A DNA stretch of 64,000 nucleotides, from positions 1,415,733 through 1,479,732 of the forward strand of contig NC_089175.1 in NCBI RefSeq assembly GCF_947507565.1, written 5' to 3'. The notes beneath the pieces are model-generated. The model was not told where the DNA came from and searched no databases. It worked only from the letters and a program-made list of their open reading frames with translations. How positions within the stretch are numbered: position 1 is the first letter of the stretch; every line of letters begins with the position of its first letter. The DNA comes from Oscarella lobularis (Eukaryota > Porifera > Homoscleromorpha > Homosclerophorida > Oscarellidae). The position numbers were made by a program, and so were the translations under genes. Shown here one piece after another: positions 32,501 to 42,346 of the stretch.

Positions 32501-35500
32501 GAGTTCACCGCTCTCAAAGAAGAACCAGAAAGTAACGCATAAAATCGCGTCGAGATATCTAAATTCGTCAGTCGTCTTCAGTAGCGACAAGCCCAGCAGC
32601 CGCTGCCGTCAATTTTCCAACCGCGTACAAATCTTCAGCGTGGCCGAGCGCCAGTTTTCCGCGACAATCGACCACTGCGACGTCTCGAGGAGCCGACGCG
32701 AGAGCCGACTCGACAACGAATCCTCCATCTCGACCAGCTTGGGCGTCCGGCGCCGGCGCCACGGCAAATCGAAGCGCCGTCTCGAGTCAACAGCAACAGG
32801 CGAAAGCGCGTCGTCTTCACCAGCAACTTCTCCACAGCACGACGTCGTGTAACAGTCTCTTACGCGAGCAACTCGCTCTCCTGCAATTAATACAGGAAGG
32901 CGGCGGCGGAAGCGGCGGCGATCGGCAACACGATCAATGGCGAGTCGATGAATACATGCGTCGGCTGCGCGAGTCGTGTCGTCGTTTCAATCAGCAGCAG
33001 CACGACGTCGTGCAAATGCAGAAAGAATTGAGTCAGCTCTACGGCGGCGTCGGCGTCGATCAACCGACGTCGTCTATTCCGACGCCGCCCAATCAGCCAC
33101 CGCCGCTGCTCTACCCCCCGTTTCCTCCCTACTCGTATCCGTCGTATTTGTCTCCTTGGCATTATCCTCAGCACTGTTATTCCTATCCGTCGGGCCCGTG
33201 GACCGGTTCGCCGCTACCGTTTGTTTTTCCGGGCGGCGGAGAACACGGGCAATATCCGCCGTACGCGTCGTGGCCGCCGCCGCCGCCGACGGAATTGCCG
33301 AGCACGACGCGTACAGTCTATCCCGCGCCCGCCGCCGGCGTCGCCGACGACGACGACGACGACGAAGAGGACGACGCCGCTGCGGCGTTGGAGAACGATG
33401 ACGATGTTAGCTCACAAAAAACGTATAGCATTCCAAGAGCGAATGGCCGTGCCGATCGGCTCGTCGTTGCCGGAGACGACGACGACGACGACGACGACTT
33501 GAGAGATGCAACGGGAGGCATGATGGGCAATCTGTCTCTGTCCGATCAGTCGAGCGTTCCCGGAGGAGACGGCGACGAGGCGACCGATTTGCAGCTATTC
33601 GAAGCGCTTCGCGACACGATCTATTCCGAAGTTGCCGCGCTGATCTCTCAGAACGAAATGAGACCTCATTTTCTGGTATGACGTACTACCGGGGGAGAAG
33701 GACTCGCTCGTTTCTACGTTTCTTTTCAGATTGAGCTATTTCGCGAACTGCAGCTTCTCTCGTCCGATTATCTGAAACAGCGCGCTCTCTACGCGATCCA
33801 GGACTTGGTAACGCGACATCTGACGGAGGATTCGGCGAAAGCGATGTCAAGTAGGACAGCGGGCGGCGAAATACCCGACTCGGTAAGAAGACAAAACGCA
33901 CACCGCTAGATCACAACAAACGCGTGCGCGTTAGTATTTCCAAGGATTGGTACCCTCCGGATCCGAACGCGCCAGCCAGACTTCGTCGACGGACGACGGC
34001 TACGAAAGAGCGCTGACTAAGGAAGAGTCCGCCGAATACAGAGTACAACGATACCTTGTTCTCTTTTGAGAGGCGAAAGTAACTGTCGCGTGCCGTCGTA
34101 GAAAAAGTACAACGCTGTTCTTGCTCGTGCTGCCGCCGGCGCTCTATCGCCAGACGCCTATGATTATACGGAGCAGGTCGAAAGTGCCAGCTCCTTGACG
34201 ACGCCACCGGAGGAGAATCCTTTTGCTAAGGACTCGCTTGGCGAGACAATGATTCACTATGAGAATGTGAGTGGAAGACGAATTTTAATTGAAATTTAAT
34301 TTTGAGTATATTCCCTTTTTAGCCTGTCAAGAAACGCTTTGTTTCGGCGCAGCTTCAGGTTACGGAAGAAGACAACGAGTCTGATCTCGAAGTGAGGAAG
34401 CAGTGGATCAAAATTTTTTAGATAAATTATTTTTGTGTGTAGATTGACACCCATGCGTTGGATCAGCAAGTCAAGTCTATCATACACGTGCTATTGATAC
34501 GAGAATTTTTTTGGTTTACGTTTATATTTTTCTTTTTTTTTCTTCAGGAAGTAATACCCGTTCTCAAGGATCACATGGACGAAGTGTGCAGTCCTCAACT
34601 TCTTTCTTACATACAAGCTCTTGTTTTCACCTTGGCTCAGGAGAAGGACGATAAAGAAGTAAAGGAACTCCTTCTGGGATATTACGCACATCTTAGTTGA
34701 GTTTCGATTTCTAGGACTTCATTCGATCGTATAATTCGCAGCTGTCCTCTTCAATACAGACGGCTCTCGACAAATTTGCCGGCAAAAAGTTAGTGAATAG
34801 ATTGGTGTAGTAAATAACACGGACGACGGTCTGCTCCTGCAGAATGAGCGAATGCGGCGAGGACTTGGTTGTCGAAATAAGCGAAATTCTTTTCAACGAA
34901 TTAGCCTTTCTCAAATTGATGCAAGAAGTGGGAAGGTACGGTCATACTTGTAAAGAAAACCGCGAGTCTTGATGCCGACTATATATGCAGCCCAGCAAGG
35001 ACAACGACGAAGTTAGCGCGGAAGACAGTGACACAGGTGCGTTCTAACAGAATTTAAATAATAATTTAAATAATTAATTAATTAAGCAACTCTCTCCATT
35101 CTCAGGTGCAGACTGTTGCCAGCGACTCAGAGTCAAGTGTCCCGGGTCCTATTGTTGTTGATCACGAAGACGGCGACGCTTCGGCTGTCACAAACGGCGT
35201 CTCTTCATCTGATGGTGGGTCACTTTGCAACCTCCAGCATTGCCTTATGCTGTTCGGTTAGGTAAAGAAGACTCTAAGGGAGAGAGCGTGCTTTCGAAAG
35301 CTCGCCTGGAAAATGAACAGGAAGAACTAGGCAAAGTGAGTGTTGGGGGTCGTCTTTCTGCCGAAGCGGCTCTCTAAACGTTTGTTCTAGGCTCGTGACG
35401 ACGCCATGGCGCAGCAGTGCGAGTTCAAATCGTCGCCGGAAGACGTACGTTGACATTGACAGTACATACAGTGAGTAATGCGTTGTTCCCCCAGAAAACA

Positions 35501-35893
35501 AGCGAGCAGGCGAGTGAAACTGGTGCGAGCGAGAAACCAGTTGAAAAGGCTAGCGAAGGCGGCAAAGAATCGGCTTTGATTGAAATGGCGACGAAAAAAG
35601 CGGAGGATGTAAGTCGACGTTTGCAGCGACGGCGCTTTTTCGTCTAATTCGTTGCGCTCCGTGCTAAGATTCGCCAAACTGTTGAAGACGAGCAAAGTAG
35701 TTTACAAGGAGTTGGTGCTGTTATCAAGGCAGTTGAATCGCAACCCGGTATGATGTTAATTATAGGCGAGTCTTTCCAGCTTGAAAATTTATCTACCGAC
35801 TTAGAATTGGTTGGTGAAAATGAGCCACCGAACGTAGATGCTACCACTGCTGCTGCCGCTGCTGCTGCTGCTGTTGCAAGCGAGGCAGAGTAG
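29141..35893 (+). CDS. PCM1: pericentriolar material 1 protein (multi-exon)
   Basis: Scaffold of centriolar satellites that delivers centrosomal and ciliary proteins along microtubules. The ATG at 29141 begins MADPTEPALEPASPKGSTAS. The N-terminal half is acidic with Glu/Asp runs and many short coiled-coil exons (LNETSARLGHLRRLLERMEE, LRQLQERKRRIEALHQELGQ, RRLELAKEKIEQLQSLVAEV). A Pro/Tyr-rich exon (33060-33340) precedes LQLFEALRDTIYSEVAALIS with QNEMRPHFLIELFRELQLLS (about 33590-33760), which is diagnostic. The C-terminal domain reads VIPVLKDHMDEVCSPQLLSY (34550-34620) and CGEDLVVEISEILFNELAFL (about 34855-34915), again very close to vertebrate PCM1. The end is a poly-Ala stretch and ASEAE at 35893. 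Several in-frame GAC/GAG repeats and an acidic exon at about 31190-31290 suggest unstable simple-sequence coding regions. Around 25 exons are likely. Confidence 0.92.
29617..29650. repeat. (TTTA)n microsatellite in PCM1 intron
   Basis: About eight tandem TTTA units directly downstream of an exon of PCM1. Confidence 0.85.
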
Positions 35894-35988
35894 AGCTGAT
35901 ATAACGCTGCAGCTATTTTGTTTTACTGTACTATGATACGTAGTAGGTGTTGTTGCAAATGAAACCAAAAATCTTCTTTCGTATTGTA

Positions 35989-36013
35989 CTGAAAGAGGAA
36001 CGTCCTCTTTCAG
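35989..36013. repeat. short perfect hairpin after PCM1
   Basis: CTGAAAGAGGA and TCCTCTTTCAG form an 11-bp perfect stem with a three-base loop, about 95 bp after the PCM1 stop and about 120 bp before the next start codon. It may lie in the 3' UTR. No histone-type purine context is evident. Confidence 0.6.
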
Positions 36014-36135
36014 CTATAATGTAGGTGTCTGTGTGGGATCCGGATAGTGACAGAATATACAGCATTGATTGCATAACGGAAAAAACGTAACAACATTATT
36101 TTGTATCATCACGTGGTTATTAATCCATTCTTCGA

Positions 36136-37050
36136 ATGGAGTCGTCTTCGTCGGACCCATTCGGCTACTCGGACAGCTCCGAAATCGGCATCGGTGACTT
36201 GCCCAAAACGGAGCTCCAATACGCCGTCCTCGCTAGCGACGCGGTACGCGTTCGAACCCTCCTCGAGCGCGGCGACAATCCAAACGCCGTTTCATCCGAT
36301 CGTCGCTCGCCTCTCTACATCGCGTGCAAGAACCGTAGCACGGATTGCGTTCGAGCGCTTCTCGCCGCCAACGCGAACGTCGACGCCTGCTTCTCGGACG
36401 AATCCGGCCATCCCCTGTACGCCGCCATTTCGCACGACGACCACTCGTGCGCCGAGCTCCTACTCGAGGCCGGCGCGCGCTTGGGCGTGCACGACGGGCA
36501 TCTCTTGCTTCTAGCCTGCCGCGGGAACAGCGCCGAGTGCGCCGACGTCTTGATTCGTTACGGCGCGGACGTCAATTATCAGACGGCGGATTGGGGCGTC
36601 AGTTGCGCGCAACGTTGCTGCACGTACGGTCGAGACGGGGTGTTGGACGTCTTGCTCAAGGCCGGCGCTCCGATGGATCGGCGCGATTTTGACGGGGACA
36701 CGCCACTCCATCAGGCGGTGTACAGCAAGCGGGAGCGATGCGCGAAGCTGCTCGTTTATCACGGTGCCGATCTGTTTGAGAGAAATCATCTCAACCAGAG
36801 GCCTATCGATTTGGCCGAGTGTACGGACGAAATTCGGAAAGTATTGAAGCAGGCAATGAGTAAATGCTTAGCTATTTTAATTAAAAAATGGTGCAATACG
36901 TTACACTTGACAATTTTAGGCAATCCGTGTAGTCTAAAGCATCTCTGTCGGCTATTCATTCGAAAAGCGATGAGCAGATCTCGTCTGAATGATATGAAGA
37001 GCTTCGACATTCCTCAATCCTTAATCGACTATCTCTTTTTCAAACGGTAA
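36136..37050 (+). CDS. ankyrin-repeat SOCS-box (ASB-type) protein
   Basis: Probable substrate receptor of a cullin-5/elongin-BC ubiquitin ligase. Two exons: 36136-36859 and 36920-37050, joined across a 60-nt intron, giving 284 residues. After a Ser/Asp-rich head (MESSSSDPFGYSDSSEIGIG) come about six ankyrin repeats, for example SPLYIACKNRSTDCVRALLA, HPLYAAISHDDHSCAELLLE, GHLLLLACRGNSAECADVLI and TPLHQAVYSKRERCAKLLVY. The second exon encodes the C-terminal SOCS box: SLKHLCRLFIRKAMSRSRL is the elongin-BC box (SLxxLCRxxIR), and IPQSLIDYLFFKR resembles the end typical of ASB proteins. Which ASB subgroup it belongs to cannot be judged by eye. It runs tandem after PCM1 and converges with the centrin gene 87 bp downstream. 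Confidence 0.92.
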   Translation: MESSSSDPFGYSDSSEIGIGDLPKTELQYAVLASDAVRVRTLLERGDNPNAVSSDRRSPLYIACKNRSTDCVRALLAANANVDACFSDESGHPLYAAISHDDHSCAELLLEAGARLGVHDGHLLLLACRGNSAECADVLIRYGADVNYQTADWGVSCAQRCCTYGRDGVLDVLLKAGAPMDRRDFDGDTPLHQAVYSKRERCAKLLVYHGADLFERNHLNQRPIDLAECTDEIRKVLKQAMSKCLAILIKKWCNTLHLTILGNPCSLKHLCRLFIRKAMSRSRLNDMKSFDIPQSLIDYLFFKR

Positions 37051-37137
37051 AGGAAAACATACATGTATTTAGTAATATCTTTACTTAGTGGGCTGGTATG
37101 GTGTATGCACTACAGTTAGTCCCAAAGCCTGCCATCT

Positions 37138-38012
37138 TCAGTAGAGACTCGTCTTCTTCATGATTCGCAAAAATTCGGCTTCGTTAATCTCACCATCCCC
37201 ATCGCGATCAGCTTCATCAATCATTTCCTTAATTACATTAATTGTATATAGGTGCTGATAAAGATAACTATCGAACCTGAAGTTCTTCGTCGGTCAAGTT
37301 TTCTCCTAGTTCCTTAGCTACCCTTTTCAAATTCTTAAACGAGATTTTTCCCTACAAAACAGCCATTCACTGTTAGGATATGTCCCAGTATTTAAATGTA
37401 TAACTAACAGTATTATCGTCATCAAACAACTTGAATGCTTTGAGTATTTCTTCCTTAGGATCCTTCTCAGCCTAAAGTCCTATAGTAACAAACGAAACGT
37501 AACGTCATATTAGTACCATTTTAGCTGTCATCAGATGAAGGAAGTCATTGAAATCTATAGTACCTAATAAAAGATCACAACAATGAATATTTAATAATTT
37601 TTATATAGGATTCGCTACCTTTTCCCTCTCTGTCGACTTCCTGAATCATTTTTCGAATTTCTTCCTTCTTCGGTTCGAATCCCAGCGCTCTCATCGCAAC
37701 CTGCAGAGAAGAGGTATATAAAGCCAAGTCCTATTTTAGTAGCGTTCACTTTGAGCTCTTTTCCATCGATTGTTCCCGTTCCTTCCGTATCGAATAGATC
37801 GAACGCCTCTCTGATCTCCTGCTTCTGCTCTTCTGTCAGTTCGGGCGGTTTGGGGCCTTATTGAAGTCCTTGCAAGGGTCTAGCAACTCGTATTCCTCTC
37901 TCGCCTTACCGCCCTTTCTTCTAGCTCCCGTTAGTGCGCTTCTTTTGTAGCCAGACGCCTATCGAACGGTTCGGAGATCTCATAAGCTACTTAAACAGTC
38001 ATAACGTACCAT
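37138..38012 (-). CDS. CETN: centrin (EF-hand centriole protein)
   Basis: Calcium-binding protein of centrioles and basal bodies; centrin-2 type also acts in nucleotide excision repair and mRNA export. On the minus strand the first coding exon ends right after ATG (38012-38010), so the initiator Met is alone in its exon. The next exon is [16 protein letters not shown]. Four EF-hands follow: [17 protein letters not shown], a second hand after [36 protein letters not shown] (with [16 protein letters not shown]), and [20 protein letters not shown] ending IMKKTSLY at 37138. The last 35 residues are virtually identical to animal centrin-2 as I remember it. The gene is split into at least seven small exons. 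It diverges from the FAXDC2-like gene across 180 bp. Confidence 0.95.
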
Positions 38013-38192
38013 AGCGATACGCAAAAGCGATCCGATTCGAAGGTATCAACGTTGTCAAGCGGGCGAGCGCCGAAATCATATACGGGACGCCGATCGGAAC
38101 AGTAAGTCAAGTCCCCCGTACGACGCTTAGGTAACCGGTCCTAACAGGACCTCGCGCTCAGTTTAACTTTGCCTAAGCAGCAGGACGAAGCT
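38013..38192. promoter_or_regulatory. shared promoter interval of centrin (-) and FAXDC2-like (+)
   Basis: 180 bases between divergent start codons. It contains no recognisable coding exon and must include both 5' UTRs. Confidence 0.5.
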
Positions 38193-39584
38193 ATGAAAGG
38201 AAAACCCAGCAGCGAAATTCAGCAACGCCAGCCGGTAGGGCCCAAAACAAAGACGACGAGCCTAAAAACCGACACGATATTCTCCATCGTAGGGAACTTT
38301 GATCGGCGACTTGAAGGGACCCCTAGCACTAGTAGCAGGAATAGTCGTCGTTACACTAGCGGCTCGAAACACCCTAGTGTGGTACGTTCGTCGCTTGGGG
38401 GCGCCCCACCCTAAAAAAATTATCCTTCTTCTTCTAAAAGGCACTTGGAAAAGTTCGCCGGCTCATCGCGAGATTTCTGGACGTCGCGATGGACGTACAT
38501 CTACTCGCTCTTTGCTCAAGACGACTGGACGATGACCGTCTTCGGTAAGAGGAAGCGATCGTGGGCGTGTCTCCTTTTTTTTGTGACGCACTTCCACTAC
38601 AGGAACCTCGATCTTCCTCGTGGTCACGTACTGGCTAGTCAGTCTCGCTTTCGGCGTCGCCGACCTGTCGGCTCGACCGTCAATCGCTAAACGGTACAAA
38701 ATCCAAGAAAAGAAACATTTTCCGGTGAGAGCACGAATGACGTCACATAGATGCGCGCCATGACGTTTTCGCGCGCGCTTAGGTCAATTCCCGTCGATTT
38801 TTTCGCGCCATCGGTCTGGTTTTGCTGAATCAGTTCATCGGCGGCGTTTTTCTCGCCGTCGTCTATCCGTTGATGAAATGGCGAGGATGCCAATTTCACG
38901 GCGACGAATTGCCGACTTTCTATCGATTCGTATGCGAAGCGGTCGTCTTTCTTTTCGTCGAAGAAATCGGATTCTATTACACGCACAGGTATCTATAATT
39001 AGAATTTATTTATTTATTTATTTATTTATTTATCTATTTTGAGGTTGCTTCACACGGCGCTCTTGTACAAGCGCATTCACAAGATTCATCACGAATGGAC
39101 GTCTCCCGTTGCAATTACGAGCATCTATTGTCATCCGATCGAATATATACTCAGCAACTTGATACCCATCTTGGCCGGTCCGCTTCTCGTCGGCTCTCAT
39201 TTGGCAAGCATGTGGGCGTGGCTCTTCCTTGGCACTCTCAATACGATCAACGCGCATTCTGGCTATCATTTACCTTTCTTGTTCTCCAACGAGGCGCACG
39301 ATTTTCATCATATGCGGTTAGAGAAAAAAATTAATTTGATAATATTCTTAATTGAGGGTCGATTGCTTTCTTTTAGGTTTAATCAGAATTTTGGCGTGCT
39401 CGGGATTTTGGATCGTCTTCACGGAACGGACGGCGCGTTTCGTCGCAGCAAGTCGTTCGATCGTCACTTCATGATATTCGGTCTGTCGTCGGCGCGAGAA
39501 TTGGTTCCCGACGAGAATCCGTGCTTCGGTTGCGGCAACGGCGCCGGCGGCGGGGAATCGTGCGTGGAACGGGAGTCCGACTGA
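38193..39584 (+). CDS. FAXDC2: fatty acid hydroxylase-superfamily membrane protein, FAXDC2-like
   Basis: Di-iron ER-membrane enzyme related to sterol C4-methyl oxidase. The chosen ATG (38193) gives MKGKPSSEIQQRQP, then after a 58-nt intron GTLIGDLKGPLALVAGIVVV, a first membrane segment. Further exons: HLEKFAGSSRDFWTSRWTYI, IFLVVTYWLVSLAFGVADLS, then FYRFVCEAVVFLFVEEIGFY. The histidine boxes that bind the two irons are all visible: HRLLH (39039 onward), HKIHHEW, and HSGYH/HDFHHMR near 39260-39310. The later exon FNQNFGVLGILDRLHGTDGA is also characteristic. It ends in a Cys/Gly-rich tail at 39584. The substrate is not known for the family member with certainty; a role in lipid or sterol metabolism is inferred from the family. 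The N-terminal start is the least certain part. Confidence 0.88.
39006..39040. repeat. (TTTA)n microsatellite in FAXDC2-like intron
   Basis: About seven tandem TTTA units just before the acceptor of the exon with the first histidine box. Confidence 0.85.
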
Positions 39585-39975
39585 ATCATTTTCAGCTACC
39601 CATAAATGCGCTACTACTAAAGGTACGTATCACATCAAACATAACAGAGATTGGTTTTGGCCCGTTGGTTAATAATGAATGCACACGCAACGCGCACACG
39701 ATTTGATTTCTTTTTTTGGGTTCAAGCTGATATATTGCAAACGTAGAAGTGACAGATGGACACAGACACAACGTACACAGACAGAAGATCATATAATAGT
39801 TACCACGTACGCTACCACGTAAGCGGTACGGCGCCGGCGGTGGCGACCCCACGTCTCTCTGTAAACAAGATAGATACACAGCTAGTGGGAGGAATATACT
39901 AAGCCAGCCTTTTAGTAAAATCGATTTCTTTTGAGAGGTACATATAAAGACTTCTCTCAAAAGAGATCGCGTGGA
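39585..39975. other. intergenic region between convergent FAXDC2-like and FN2 genes
   Basis: 391 bases between convergent stops. Nothing beyond 3' UTR sequence is recognised; open frames here do not carry domain motifs. Confidence 0.45.
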
Positions 39976-41535
39976 CTAAAAAACTGGCGTTGCGCTTATT
40001 TCGGTATTACAGCAACTCTTGCAGAAGCCCCAGTTTCCGTGCACTTCGACTTGACCCGCATTTGTACCGCACCACTGTTCGGGACGATCGTCCGTTGTTA
40101 TGCAGTTGTAATGGAAACGATTGTCGAAGTAGAAGGGAAAGAAGCATTGGCCTTTGACCCCGTCGCCGGCCGATCCCCCGCACGTCGTAACGGCGTTCTT
40201 GTCGTTATCTGAGGAAGGGAGCGTAGGATTTTTCGTTAGAACATCGCCAATGTTCTGTATTCACCTTTCATAATGGGAGGACCGGGAGGACATTTGCAGT
40301 TGCCCCACTTGCTACCGTCGGTCATGCACCACGGCAGATCTGGCTTTTCCGCGTCGTAGGTCGTGCACGCGTGGTAGACTTTCCCATGGTATGTGAATGG
40401 GAACGTGCATGGCGCTCCGTTTGCCGTTCCTCCGCAGGTTCTAGTTTTACCTATGCGAGGAGGGCGCAGGGTAAAAAATGCGGCGACAGAGCGCCCGCTC
40501 GTTTGAGCCAACCCGAGTTGTCTTCTTCTTGGCAAAGGCAATTTCCGTATTTTTGGTGGACTTCGTAATTTCCCGGCGCGATTGAGCACCACGGCTGATC
40601 GTGATTGTCGCTCGTGCAGTTGTGCCATTCTCGGCCGTTGTAAGTAAAGGGAAAGACGCACTTACTTCCGGCGCACGTCGTAATGCCTTTAGAGAGACAA
40701 AAAACGATAAGGCATGCGAACTTCTTTTTTTGACGTTTTCGTACTCAATTCCTCTCCGGACACGCATTCGCAGTTGCCCCATTTTTGGTGAGATTCGTAG
40801 ACTCCGCCGGCGGTGGCGCACCACGGTTGATTGTGTTGCAAGGTAATGCAGCCGTGGAATTCCTGCCCTTGGTAAATGAACGGAAACACGCAGTCTCGTT
40901 CGCCCTCTATTGCTGTCCCGCCGCACGTCGTCACTAGACGAAAGAACAACAGTAGATTTTGTTGCGCTTCTTTTTCCTTTAGTTTGCTGACCTTTCGGTG
41001 CGCCACTGGCTTCTTGAATAGCAGCTGCTATCTCCTATAAGGTTAATTACCAGGCGGTAAATGCAATTGAGCAACAAGTATGCGGAAGGGCGGTTTCGAA
41101 AACATTTACTTTCAAAGATGGCCCGACGTTAGGTTCCGCAGCGTCGTCAAACTTTGCCAGTTCTTTCACGGCAGATTTGACGGCGTCGGCGAGATCCTAC
41201 GGACCGCGAACAAAGCCACGGCGAAAGGTAAAGCGATTCCGATAAAAAGAGAGTTGTCTCTTTGCCTTGAAGGAGGGCCCTGAAATCGGTTCTTGGGGAT
41301 CGTTGAAGTTGGCTAGATGCTTCACGGTATCTTTGATAGCCGACGCTATTTCCTATGTCAGTGATCCTCGGTTTCACAGGAACTGAATAACTTCCTTCGT
41401 CGTTACCTGGACTGACGGACCCTGTTTCTCGTCCATTCGAACGAGGTCGTCCCCAACCGCCATGCCCTGTACGACGACAGCATAACACAGGACGCTGACA
41501 AAGACGACAAGGCTGAACTGTGACAGGCTCGGCAT
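39976..41535 (-). CDS. secreted protein with four fibronectin type II domains
   Basis: Probable extracellular matrix or secreted binding protein. The ATG at 41535 gives MPSLSQFSLVVFVSVLCYAV with VVQGMA, a clear signal peptide. Three short exons then encode similar helical modules: EIASAIKDTVKHLANFNDPQ, DLADAVKSAVKELAKFDDAA and EIAAAIQEASGAPK. Four FN2 domains follow, each with the C-FPF-Y, WC and WGxC signatures: CVFPFIYQGQEFHGC (about 40750-40930), CVFPFTYNGREWHNC (about 40560-40680), CTFPFTYHGKVYHACTTYDA (about 40270-40440) and CFFPFYFDNRFHYNC (to 39976). The end is KSCCNTEISATPVF. FN2 domains bind collagen/gelatin in vertebrate fibronectin, MMP2/9 and the mannose receptor. No catalytic or transmembrane domain is seen, so this is a stand-alone FN2 array. 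Its partner is unknown. Confidence 0.85.
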
Positions 41536-41927
41536 CTTGCCAGAGAGAAAGTGGCTGAAGGTTGCCCCGGTTTATGTCATATAGGTCTTCCAGAGTCAAT
41601 AGACTAATCGTATTACTTACAGTTTATTTATAGCGAACTCATAATGGACGCTACTAGAAATTGAACTGGTGGTTTCTTCAAATGCACACGCACTACCTCT
41701 TGGGTATTGAGTTGATACTTCCAACGCCCTTTCGCCGGATGCTACGGTAGGGGTCAAGGTCCCAAGTGCACAGGCAGACCTCTCACCCTGGTAAATTAGT
41801 AGTACACTGTTAGTGTACATACAAAAAACGCAAAGAAATCATCTCATCTTTCACAAAATGTGTACAGGTATGAAAAAAAAAAAACACAATGAAATCCTTC
41901 ACAGAAGTCTTTCTTGTGTCTCAGCGG
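41536..41927. other. intergenic region between FN2 and PYM1 genes
   Basis: 392 bases that should hold the PYM1 3' UTR and the FN2 gene promoter. A small inverted repeat GTACAC/GTGTAC flanks TGTTA near 41803-41819. No exon is recognised. Confidence 0.4.
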
Positions 41928-42302
41928 TTACGAAGCTCCTATGTCGAGCTTTTCGATCGCCTCGCTAAGCTCCGCCTCCGCTTTTTCGTCGCGCTTTTCC
42001 TGCCTTTTCTTTTTACGACGTTCGTTCTTCTTTTGTGATTTCGTCTTCGTCGCCGTCGCCGCCGCTGCAGAATCTTCGGCGGCTTTTGTACGCGCTGGCT
42101 GTGCGAGGCCGGGTATATAGCCCTGGCGTTCTTCCGCGATTCGCCTCGCTTTAGTTTGATACACGGGGACCTCTTCCTGCGGTATGTAGCCCTCTTTTAC
42201 CCGTCGCTCCTTTCTCCACGTTCCGTCGGGCCGCTGCGTGGCAGGTATTGTGTAGACTAATCGCTCGCCTTTCGCCTTTAGCGGAGTGTCAGAATCGGCC
42301 AT
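41928..42302 (-). CDS. PYM1: PYM1, exon junction complex disassembly factor
   Basis: Binds the MAGO-Y14 (RBM8A) heterodimer and the ribosome to remove exon junction complexes during translation. Single-exon 124-residue protein. The N-terminus [20 protein letters not shown] continues with [20 protein letters not shown], which is the MAGO/Y14-binding WIBG motif, and [15 protein letters not shown] Lys/Arg/Glu-rich helix near the end ([20 protein letters not shown], then LSEAIEKLD) matches the ribosome/eIF2A-like region. Shorter than human PYM1 (about 200 residues) but with both ends conserved. It lacks introns in an intron-rich neighbourhood. It starts 44 bp from the GALC start codon on the other strand. 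Confidence 0.93.
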   Translation of the reverse strand: MADSDTPLKAKGERLVYTIPATQRPDGTWRKERRVKEGYIPQEEVPVYQTKARRIAEERQGYIPGLAQPARTKAAEDSAAAATATKTKSQKKNERRKKKRQEKRDEKAEAELSEAIEKLDIGAS

Positions 42303-42346
42303 GATAAATGAACTACAAATTTAACGCACGCTAAACCGGTCTTCTA
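42303..42346. promoter_or_regulatory. 44-bp interval between PYM1 (-) and GALC (+) start codons
   Basis: Divergent ATGs are separated by 44 bases of A/T-rich sequence. Both 5' UTRs must be extremely short, or transcription starts overlap. This is one of the tightest head-to-head pairs in the window. Confidence 0.6.

Noticed and set aside
36345-36692. Arginine-rich frame overlapping the ankyrin gene
   Set aside because: Alternative-frame shadow of GC-rich ankyrin exons.
37660-37700. GGTTCGAATCCC, a perfect tRNA/Pol III B-box match
   Set aside because: It lies inside a centrin coding exon (reverse strand reads [10 protein letters not shown]), and no cloverleaf can be built around it.
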